Below are positions 1-5,308 of a DNA stretch of 9,801 nt, piece by piece. Origin of the DNA: Dehalococcoidia bacterium (GTDB lineage Bacteria; Chloroflexota; Dehalococcoidia; JAUSJJ01); NCBI GenBank assembly GCA_030647705.1, contig JAUSJJ010000074.1, forward strand, positions 1 to 9,801, read 5' to 3'. The notes under the pieces are model-generated. The model had not been told where the DNA came from. It was given only the letters and a program-made list of their open reading frames with translations, and made no database searches. Positions within the stretch are counted from its first letter, which is position 1. Every line of letters begins with the position of its first letter. A program made the translations under genes and the position numbers.

Positions 1-579
1 ATGGGCAAGATTCAGATGGGTCCACAAACACTGGTGTACCCAATGCCCGCGCTGCTGATGGGGGCTAATGTCGATGACGAGGCCAATTTCATGACCGTTG
101 CCTGGGCAGGGATTGCCAACAGCGAACCACCCATGATTTCGGTAGCGATAAGGCATCAGCGGCACACTATCCGGGGCATTAGACAGAACATGACCTTTTC
201 GGTAAACGTACCTTCGACTGACCTGGTCAAAGAGACGGACTACTGTGGCATAGCATCGGGCCGGAAGGACGACAAGGCAGAGATCTGCGGGTTCAGGGTA
301 TTCTATGGGGAACTCAACAATGCACCGCTTATCGAACAGTGTCCCGTCAACCTGGAGTGCGAGGTTGTCCACATCCTGAATCTGGGCAGCCATGCGCTCG
401 TCATCGGGAGAATCAAGCAGACCCATGTTTCGGAAAGCTGCCTGACTGACGGTAAGCCGGATGTAAACAAGGTCAGGCCTTTCGCCTACACTCCAATGCC
501 TGCCGCTCAATACCATGCCCTCGGGGATGTGATAGCCAAAGCATTCAGTGCAGGCAGAGAACTCAAGCCGAAACAATGA
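1..579 (+). CDS. Flavoredoxin-like flavin reductase family protein
   Basis: 192 residues, near the usual length of single-domain flavoredoxin/flavin-reductase-like proteins (FMN-binding split barrel). The N-terminal half shows the family pattern: NFMTVAWAG (about 29-37), then EPPMISVAIR, then H/T at the HTIRGI stretch, then FSVNVPSTDLV followed by DYCG (about 81-84). These are the segments that line the FMN pocket in flavoredoxins. The C-terminal part has the typical CEVVHILNLGSHALVIG strand pair and a DGKPDVNKVRPFAY segment. Such proteins bind FMN and take part in electron transfer or NAD(P)H-dependent flavin reduction in the cytoplasm; the partner cannot be read from the sequence. The ATG is the first base of the window, so the ribosome binding site and any upstream start cannot be judged. 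The next 400 bases hold no gene, so this may be the end of a transcription unit that begins outside the window. Confidence 0.88.
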   Translation: MGKIQMGPQTLVYPMPALLMGANVDDEANFMTVAWAGIANSEPPMISVAIRHQRHTIRGIRQNMTFSVNVPSTDLVKETDYCGIASGRKDDKAEICGFRVFYGELNNAPLIEQCPVNLECEVVHILNLGSHALVIGRIKQTHVSESCLTDGKPDVNKVRPFAYTPMPAAQYHALGDVIAKAFSAGRELKPKQ

Positions 580-650
580 CCGTCGAGCCGGAAAGACGGC
601 AACAAGTGGCCAGGTTTGGGCATACAGCCCGTAGTCTAAGGAACCAAGAA

Positions 651-676
651 GCGCCCTGCGTGCGCTGATAGGGCGC
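651..676. repeat. Hairpin GCGCCCT / AGGGCGC
   Basis: GCGCCCT (651-657) pairs perfectly with AGGGCGC (670-676) across a 12-base loop. It lies 72 bases after the flavoredoxin stop codon. It could end or protect that transcript, but no T-run follows it, so a classic intrinsic terminator is not supported. Confidence 0.5.
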
Positions 677-704
677 CCGAAGCAACCCTGTAACCAGCAC
701 CAAT

Positions 705-743
705 GAACCCGAAGGGCAGGGTTCCACGGGCTATGCCCGTGGG
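705..743. repeat. Palindromic repeat unit, copy 1
   Basis: Two elements in order: CCCGAAGGG (708-716, stem with GAA loop, inside a GAACCC/GGGTTC outer pair at 705-710 and 719-724), then CCACGGGC-TAT-GCCCGTGG (724-742), a perfect 8-bp stem with a 3-base loop. The same order recurs in copy 2. The DNA shows the structure; that it is a dispersed genomic repeat is inferred. Confidence 0.75.
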
Positions 744-752
744 TGAATGCGT

Positions 753-811
753 GATGCCCGAAGGGCTCAAGCGAAGCTTGACTGTAAAGTGCCACGGGCT
801 ATGCCCGTGGG
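753..811. repeat. Palindromic repeat unit, copy 2, with extra hairpin
   Basis: Holds GCCC-GAA-GGGC (756-766), then directly abutting it TCAAGC-GAA-GCTTGA (767-781, perfect 6-bp stem), then a second exact copy of CCACGGGC-TAT-GCCCGTGG (792-810). Compared with copy 1, the central GAA-loop hairpin at 767-781 is an added element. Three stems within 55 bases leave no room for coding function and suggest a structured RNA or a palindrome-based repeat. Confidence 0.75.
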
Positions 812-885
812 TATCTACTAAGTCCGGTGGGTCCCGATGGAGGCGAGCGGTCGACCCGGCCACCAGACCCTCTACTCCGTTCTTT

Positions 886-929
886 CTTAACCAACTATTA
901 ACCATTTTTACACCAAAATTTAACCTTTC
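886..929. promoter_or_regulatory. Four 11-bp phased TTAACC repeats, Pho-box-like operator
   Basis: TTAACC begins at 887, 898 and 920, and a weaker match (TACACC, 4 of 6) sits at 909, exactly on the same 11-bp grid. Four sites one helical turn apart on one face of the DNA is the arrangement bound by PhoB/OmpR-family winged-helix regulators. The B. subtilis PhoP box, TTAACA-like hexamers at 11-bp spacing, is particularly close. The block ends about 20 bp before a possible -10 element and 190 bp before the start of the secreted protein. The periodicity is seen directly; the regulator family is inferred. Confidence 0.5.
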
Positions 930-945
930 CGAATTGTGCATGTAG

Positions 946-951
946 TACACT
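946..951 (+). promoter_or_regulatory. Possible -10 element TACACT
   Basis: TACACT matches TATAAT at 4 of 6 positions and lies 20 bp downstream of the last phased hexamer. No good -35 box is present at 17 bp, as would be expected for an activator-dependent promoter. Weak call made mainly from position. Confidence 0.25.
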
Positions 952-979
952 TTCTGGTGGTACACAGTCGCCAGCATGA

Positions 980-1014
980 ATCAAGTGGTGTTCTATGGAG
1001 GGCTCGATGAAAAG
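980..1014 (+). repeat. Duplicated translation start region, copy 1
   Basis: Bases 980-1003 are identical to 1088-1111. After two differing bases, GATGAAAAG follows in both copies. Each copy holds GGAGGG followed by an ATG at the same distance (here ATG 1007). This copy opens a frame MKRRRLPLCLTALCVAV that runs, in frame, into the secreted protein. The copies are 108 bp apart, a multiple of three. Confidence 0.9.
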
Positions 1015-1087
1015 AAGGAGGTTGCCACTTTGCTTGACAGCCCTCTGTGTAGCGGTTAGAATTGTTACCCTGAAAGCACAAAACGAC

Positions 1088-1122
1088 ATCAAGTGGTGTT
1101 CTATGGAGGGCCAGATGAAAAG
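1088..1122 (+). repeat. Duplicated translation start region, copy 2 (chosen start)
   Basis: Second copy of the repeat at 980-1014. GGAGGG at 1105-1110 precedes ATG 1115 by four bases, a workable Shine-Dalgarno distance. The protein that starts here opens with a textbook signal peptide, which makes this copy the more likely functional start. Confidence 0.9.
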
Positions 1123-3532
1123 CCGTTTTCTGCAAGTACTGCTCGCCGTATTCGTGGTACTTGCCATATCCCAGGCGCTTTCCGCGCCATCATCCATGGG
1201 AGTAGGGCAAAAAGCATCTGCCGGCCCTCCGTTCACACCCACCCCGACGCCGATTGAGACGCCATCCCCGCTCAAGGTTGCTCCTGATACCAGCGTACCC
1301 GCGACCAAGTCGACGGCAGACGGGAAGGCTCAATCGTTCATCCAGAGTGTTGGGCCAGGCGCCATGCGATCGGGATTCGAGACCACTGATTTGAACCCCA
1401 ACGACGATGGGTCCACGGGTCTGGTTAATATCGGCTTCCCCATCAACTTCTTTGGCGCCACATACACGCAGTTGTATGTCAACAATAACGGCAACGTCAC
1501 CTTCAGCGGTCCCATGGGGACCTTCACTCCGTTCAACATCGTTACCACCGGAACCGTAATCATAGCGCCGTTTTTTGCCGACGTAGACACTCGTAGTGCC
1601 GGTCAGCCCACCCGATACGGCACGGGGACCGTCAACGAACGGCCGGCTTTCGGGGCAACCTGGCGGGATGTGGACTACTACCAGAGTTCCGCGTCACATA
1701 CCAACCGGAACCATTTCCAGCTTCTGTTGATCGAAAGGTCCGATGTCGGGGCCGGCGATTTTGACATCGAGTTCAACTATGACCAGATCCAATGGGAGGC
1801 GGGAACGGCCAGCGGCAGTGGCTCGAATGGCCTTGGCGGCTCCTCCGCTCGCGCCGGGTATTCCAATGGCTCAGCCGCCGCCTTCGAGCTCCCTGGTTCA
1901 GGGGTAAACGGAGCGTTCCTGGACAGCAATCCTGCGACAGGACTCTCACAGCACAGCTTCAACGATGGCCAAATGGGCCGCTATGTTTATCAGGTACGTG
2001 GTGGTCTAACTGCTGCGGCCTTGACGACCGACACGGTCAACCTCAATACCGACACGAGCGTCAACGCCACCGTCACACTGCAGAACGTGCCGGCAGTTGG
2101 GCTGGGGTCCTATTCCATGGTGGTCCATTTCAACCCTGCAGTAGTAACGGTTGAAAGCGTCGGCGACGGGGACGCTCCCTTCGGCTCTCCCATCACCAAG
2201 ATCATCGACAACACGGCGGGGACGGTTACCCTTGCTGCTTCGCAGTCCGGCGCCACGCCATCGGGCACCATCGTCCTGGCCAGGCTGAATCTCCGTGGCA
2301 TCGGCAACGGCGCCAGTCCTCTGGGAATCACTGGCAACACGCTCACTGATGCGGCAGGCGCTGCAATGGGCCACGTGGTTACTCCTGGCGTCGCCACGGT
2401 CAACACGCCGGTGATCGCGGCAGGCTCAGGTTCAGTGGTGGTGGTGGGTTCTGCCATAAGCATCCCTGTGTCAGTGCTGGGCCTGGTCAGCCAGTCCCTG
2501 GCGGCTTACAACATCACCATCTCCTTTGACAAAACGAAGATCACTGTGAACAGCGTGACAGGCGGGCCGGCGCCCTTCGGCAGTCCCACGTCAACGATAG
2601 ACAACACGGCAGGAACGGTAGCTCTCAGCCAGACTGTGGCCGGCGGTTTCCCAACGGGTAACGTCACGCTGGCCAGCCTCAATGTCCAGGGAGTAGCCGT
2701 AGGCGCCAGCAACTTCTCCATAGCGGTGACGACCCTGACCAATTCTGCATCAGCGGCGATCACCAACACGACCGTGCCTGGAGTGGTGAACGTTACGCCA
2801 CCACCGGGCCAACTCCACCACATCGTAGTGAGTCCTGCCAGTCCATCGCTCGTCGTAGGTGGCAGCGAAACATTCACTGCCCAGGGCTATGATGCGTATG
2901 ACGACCCCGTTGCCGGGTTGACCTTCGCATGGAGTCTCACCGGCGCGGCTGCCGGCTCCATCAACGCCACAACGGGCGTCTTCACGGCGGGAACCGAGGC
3001 CGGCAGCTACTCTAATGTGATTGTGGCTACCTCGGGAGCGATTACCGGCAATGCATCGGTTATCGTGACGCCGGGCCCGCTGCATCACACCGTGGTCAGT
3101 CCGGCCAGCCCGTCGCTGACCGTGGGCGGCGCTCAGACCTTCACCGCCGCCACTTTTGACCAGTACAACAACGCCCGAAGCGGCGATACCATTGTCTGGA
3201 GCGTCGGTAACGCCACCGCAGGCGCCATCAACGCCTCAACTGGCGCGTTCACCGCAGGCACGGTGGCCGGAAGCTACCCGAACGTGGTGGTAGCCACCTC
3301 CGGCACGGTCAGCGGAACCGCCTCGGTCACGGTGATAGCCGGTGTCCGATTGCCAGGAGATGTAAACAACGACGGCGTCGTGGACGTACTGGACCTGGTG
3401 GCAGTGGCCGCCGCATTTGGCTCCGTTCCCACATCCCCGAACCGGAACGCCGATGCAGACCTGAACCAGGATGGGATCGTGAACATCCTCGACCTGGTTG
3501 TGGTGGGGCTGAACTTTGGAAGCCATTTGTAG
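1115..3532 (+). CDS. Secreted NIDO / cohesin / Ig-like / dockerin protein
   Basis: 805 residues from ATG 1115. Residues 1-24 are a signal peptide (MKSR, then LQVLLAVFVVLAI, then ALSA), so the protein is exported. A Pro/Thr-rich linker follows (about 32-46). Residues about 85-295 resemble a NIDO domain: NNNGNVTF, then APFFADVDTR, then ATWRDVDYY. Residues about 298-432 and 433-566 are two related cohesin-like beta domains that share APFGSP and DNTAGTV. Residues about 567-655 and 656-745 are tandem Ig-like repeats of 89 residues, each opening LHH-VVSPASPSL. The C-terminus (748-805) is a type I dockerin with two calcium loops, DVNNDGVVDVLD and DLNQDGIVNILD. It therefore carries a dockerin and possible partner domains in one chain, and may self-assemble or bind other exported proteins. 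No catalytic domain, LPXTG or membrane anchor is visible. A longer form from ATG 1007 or 995 is possible but less likely. It stands alone, with no neighbour on either side. Confidence 0.85.
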   Translation: MKSRFLQVLLAVFVVLAISQALSAPSSMGVGQKASAGPPFTPTPTPIETPSPLKVAPDTSVPATKSTADGKAQSFIQSVGPGAMRSGFETTDLNPNDDGSTGLVNIGFPINFFGATYTQLYVNNNGNVTFSGPMGTFTPFNIVTTGTVIIAPFFADVDTRSAGQPTRYGTGTVNERPAFGATWRDVDYYQSSASHTNRNHFQLLLIERSDVGAGDFDIEFNYDQIQWEAGTASGSGSNGLGGSSARAGYSNGSAAAFELPGSGVNGAFLDSNPATGLSQHSFNDGQMGRYVYQVRGGLTAAALTTDTVNLNTDTSVNATVTLQNVPAVGLGSYSMVVHFNPAVVTVESVGDGDAPFGSPITKIIDNTAGTVTLAASQSGATPSGTIVLARLNLRGIGNGASPLGITGNTLTDAAGAAMGHVVTPGVATVNTPVIAAGSGSVVVVGSAISIPVSVLGLVSQSLAAYNITISFDKTKITVNSVTGGPAPFGSPTSTIDNTAGTVALSQTVAGGFPTGNVTLASLNVQGVAVGASNFSIAVTTLTNSASAAITNTTVPGVVNVTPPPGQLHHIVVSPASPSLVVGGSETFTAQGYDAYDDPVAGLTFAWSLTGAAAGSINATTGVFTAGTEAGSYSNVIVATSGAITGNASVIVTPGPLHHTVVSPASPSLTVGGAQTFTAATFDQYNNARSGDTIVWSVGNATAGAINASTGAFTAGTVAGSYPNVVVATSGTVSGTASVTVIAGVRLPGDVNNDGVVDVLDLVAVAAAFGSVPTSPNRNADADLNQDGIVNILDLVVVGLNFGSHL

Positions 3533-3923
3533 CAGTCTAAGGGCGAGTTCCTTCCGCTAAGAGCCATGGTCAGCCTTGAATTAGTTGCTGAGCATTTGGG
3601 GCAGTCGTTCCTTCGGAACTGACGACTCGAATACCCGCGTCCAAGCCGCCGCCGCCAGTACTGGCGGCGGCGCTGTTTCCTGACCTTCTCCACCCCGTCC
3701 TTGACGCTGATGATGGCCGATATTCCCCCAGCCACCTGAGGCCAAGCTCAATGGCTTCCGCTATCTTCCCGATCCGGTCATCAGCCGCGTGACAGGTCAA
3801 CGAGGCGCCAACGGCCTGGCAAACGGCATGGCTTCTTTCGCCGGTATGTTCCCGGTAGTAAGAACTGCCGGACTTTCAGGTCCGCGCCCACTTGCGCATG
3901 CCTCAGTAGGAGGGAGAAAGGCC
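3533..3923. other. Gene-free stretch after the dockerin gene
   Basis: I see no supportable gene. It contains a small stem GTTCC-TTC-GGAAC (3607-3619), the 26-bp palindrome at 3647-3672, and a weak stem CGGAC/GTCCG (3869-3884). Open frames on the minus strand run through the palindrome and have low-complexity Gly/Ala/Arg translations, so I treat them as chance. The right edge holds the ribosome binding site of the broken ADP-ribosylglycohydrolase gene. Confidence 0.6.
3647..3678 (+). terminator. GC-rich 26-bp palindrome followed by TTT
   Basis: Bases 3647-3672 form a perfect palindrome centred on AGTACT, with arms CGCCGCCGCC and GGCGGCGGCG. The transcript would fold as an 11-bp, almost all-GC stem with a GTAC loop, followed by CTGTTT. 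It lies 115 bases after the dockerin stop codon. The stem is very strong but the T-run is short, so intrinsic termination is likely rather than certain. Confidence 0.5.
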
Positions 3924-4179
3924 ATGATTGGCGCCATCGCCGGTGACATTATCGGCTCCGCATACGAGTGGCGTCCCACGAAGTCGCCCGATTTCGAGCT
4001 CTTCACCCCGCGATGTACCTGCACAGATGATACGGTGCTCACTGTCGCAGTCGCTGACTGCGTCTTGCACGGCAAGGACTACGCCGTTGACCCTCAAGGA
4101 ATACGGGCTGAGATACCCCCAGGCAGGCTACGGAGGCGCCCCAAGCCCTCCGCTTGAGAATCTGCGCAACATGGCGTAG
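3924..4179 (+). pseudogene. ADP-ribosylglycohydrolase fragment, frameshifted and truncated
   Basis: A good ribosome binding site (AGGAGGGAG, 3908-3916) precedes ATG 3924. The frame opens with MIGAIAGDIIGSAYEW and then FTPRCTCTDDTVLTVAVAD, the N-terminal signature of the ADP-ribosylglycohydrolase (DraG-like) family, including the TDDT metal-site motif. These enzymes remove ADP-ribose from proteins or nucleic acids. Around 4086-4089 one extra T shifts the frame. Removing it restores DYAVTLKEYGLRYPQAGYGG, exactly the family's next segment, which now lies in the +1 frame ending at TAG 4177-4179. After GYGG (about 4134) family similarity stops. Roughly 84 codons remain of a protein usually 250-300 residues long, and the C-terminal metal-binding half is missing. 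It cannot be functional as it stands. A sequencing error could explain the shift but not the truncation. Confidence 0.8.
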
Positions 4180-4182
4180 AAT
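4154..4182 (+). promoter_or_regulatory. Sigma-70-type promoter for the biotin operon
   Basis: TTGAGA (4154-4159, 5 of 6 to TTGACA), a 17-bp spacer, and TAGAAT (4177-4182, 5 of 6 to TATAAT). Transcription should begin near 4189, giving a leader of about 67 bases before the bioB ATG. It is the best promoter match in the window and lies directly upstream of bioBFDA, inside the tail of the dead ADP-ribosylglycohydrolase gene. Confidence 0.7.
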
Positions 4183-4202
4183 TGGTCACCGTGGTTGCCA
4201 CC

Positions 4203-4218
4203 GGGGGCATCGGCCCCC
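4203..4218 (+). promoter_or_regulatory. Leader hairpin upstream of bioB
   Basis: GGGGGC (4203-4208), loop ATCG, GCCCCC (4213-4218): a perfect 6-bp GC stem inside the predicted bioB leader, 37 bases before the ATG. No T-run follows, so it is more likely an mRNA-stability or regulatory structure than a terminator. No BirA-type operator was recognised around it. Confidence 0.4.
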
Positions 4219-4255
4219 TCGTTGCAGGACTGAAACGAAGCAGAGTTGATCGGGC

Positions 4256-5257
4256 ATGAATCACACAGGCACACTTGTCAACGATCTGGCCGGCATCTCC
4301 CTCAGAGGGGAATGCCTTTCCCGTGACCGGTGCATCCAGCTACTGGGGTGCCCCGATGAAGACGTGATGCTGTTGCTCCACGAAGCGTACAAAGTGAGGC
4401 GGGAGTATTTCGGCAACCGCGTTCACGTGCAGGTGCTGAAGAACGCCAAAAGCGGCCTCTGTTCCGAAGACTGCCATTACTGCTCGCAGTCGAGTGTCTC
4501 GAAGGCGGCAATACCGAGATACCCGCTGATACCGAAGGATACATTGCTGGCAGATGCACGGAAGGCCCGGCAAATCAGAGCAACCAGGTTCTGCATATCT
4601 ACGAGCGGCAGCAGACCATCTGAAAGAGAGATTGACCAGCTCTCCGATACTATAAGAGCGATAAAAGATGAAACGGGACTGCCCCTCTGCGCCACCCTGG
4701 GCCTGGTTACGGACAGTCAGGCCAGGAAGCTCAAGGCCTCCGGCTTGGACAGGGTCAATCACAACCTCAACACCAGCCGCCGGCATTACCGCCGGATATG
4801 TACTACTCACACTTATCAGGACCGGCTCGATACGATAGCCCGCTGCAAGGCTGCGGGTCTGGAGATCTGCTCCGGCGGCATCGTGGGGCAAGGAGAAACA
4901 GACGACGACATCGTTGACATGCTGCTGACCCTCAGGGAGATCAGGCCCCAGGCCATTCCCATCAACTTCCTGATTCCGATTCAGGGTACTCCTTTTGAAG
5001 GGCTGGACACAGGATTGACCCCGCGCAAATGTCTGAAGGTGCTTTGCCTGACAAGGCTGGTCAATCCGGAATGCGAGGTGCGCGCCGCTGGCGGGTGGGA
5101 GTATCACATGCGGGCCTTGAAACCGTTGGCGCTCTACGCCGCGGATTCAATCTTCGTGAGCGGCTATCTCACTTCATCGGGAACATCCGTCGCCGAAGTT
5201 TGCCAGATGATCGCCGATCTGGGCTTCGAGTCCACCATCGAGGACAACCAGGGTTAG
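4256..5257 (+). CDS. bioB: Biotin synthase
   Basis: 333 residues, normal length for BioB, a radical-SAM enzyme that inserts sulfur into dethiobiotin as the last step of biotin synthesis. The radical [4Fe-4S] motif is C69-x3-C73-x2-C76 (CSEDCHYC). The second-cluster ligands align with those of E. coli BioB (C97, C128, C188, R260): C113 in RFCISTSG, C145 in LCATLGL, C205 in ICSGGIVGQGET and R276 in EVRAAGG. The VNHNLNTS stretch (168-175) also matches the family. The C-terminal part (ALKPLALYAADSIFVSGYLT) resembles the Firmicutes-type clade more than the E. coli type. At 281 a Trp stands where GGRE is common in that clade (here GGWE). ATG 4256 has only a weak Shine-Dalgarno (AGAG), but no better start lies nearby and the N-terminus fits. 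First gene of the bioBFDA operon, behind the promoter at 4154-4182. Confidence 0.96.
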   Translation: MNHTGTLVNDLAGISLRGECLSRDRCIQLLGCPDEDVMLLLHEAYKVRREYFGNRVHVQVLKNAKSGLCSEDCHYCSQSSVSKAAIPRYPLIPKDTLLADARKARQIRATRFCISTSGSRPSEREIDQLSDTIRAIKDETGLPLCATLGLVTDSQARKLKASGLDRVNHNLNTSRRHYRRICTTHTYQDRLDTIARCKAAGLEICSGGIVGQGETDDDIVDMLLTLREIRPQAIPINFLIPIQGTPFEGLDTGLTPRKCLKVLCLTRLVNPECEVRAAGGWEYHMRALKPLALYAADSIFVSGYLTSSGTSVAEVCQMIADLGFESTIEDNQG

Positions 5258-5308
5258 CCGCAGTTTGGGCGCTCTGACCCACTGCTTCCGGACAGTACTT
5301 TGCACCCT

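Larger units (their letters stand above)
580..975. other. Non-coding spacer with hairpin array and phased repeats
   Basis: No reading frame here looks like a protein. The left two thirds (651-811) are packed with short perfect inverted repeats. The right third (about 880-950) is clearly more AT-rich than the rest of the window and holds the 11-bp phased hexamers. I saw no tRNA or known riboswitch fold. The spacer probably combines the 3' end of the flavoredoxin transcript, an interspersed palindromic repeat cluster, and the control region of the secreted dockerin protein. Confidence 0.7.

Noticed and set aside
651..811. CRISPR array
   Set aside because: The repeats are palindromes of different sequence at irregular spacing with no uniform spacers, and no cas gene is near.
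907..935. TTTACA (907-912) as a -35 box
   Set aside because: No acceptable -10 lies 16-18 bp downstream (sequence there is CCGAATTG); the hexamer is better explained as part of the phased array.
580..994. Riboswitch upstream of the dockerin gene
   Set aside because: I looked for a c-di-GMP, cobalamin or other known conserved core and recognised none; only simple hairpins are present.
976..1059. 27-codon upstream ORF (MNQVVFYGG...) over the first repeat copy
   Set aside because: No ribosome binding site and no recognisable protein pattern; it is explained by the duplicated start module read in another frame.
995..1114. Longer start (ATG 995 or 1007) for the secreted protein
   Set aside because: The extra 36-40 residues would place a poorly hydrophobic segment and a Cys/Trp-containing stretch before a perfect signal peptide. 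ATG 1115 has its own GGAGGG. Kept as a finding, not as the called start.
3274..3735. 153-residue minus-strand frame across the dockerin gene end
   Set aside because: It overlaps the well-supported dockerin coding region, and its translation is Arg-rich with no domain.
3570..3800. Minus-strand frame with DDRIGKIAEAIELGLRWLGEY
   Set aside because: The first 25 residues look protein-like, but the rest runs through the GC palindrome as Ser/Ala/Gly-rich filler and no family is recognised. At best it is a relic.
3789..3923. Upstream extension of the ADP-ribosylglycohydrolase frame
   Set aside because: The family N-terminus begins exactly at MIGAIAGD (ATG 3924), which has a strong ribosome binding site. 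The extension has none and no homology pattern.
4340..5107. 255-residue minus-strand frame opposite bioB
   Set aside because: Antisense shadow of bioB, whose catalytic cysteines are all in place; no coherent protein features.
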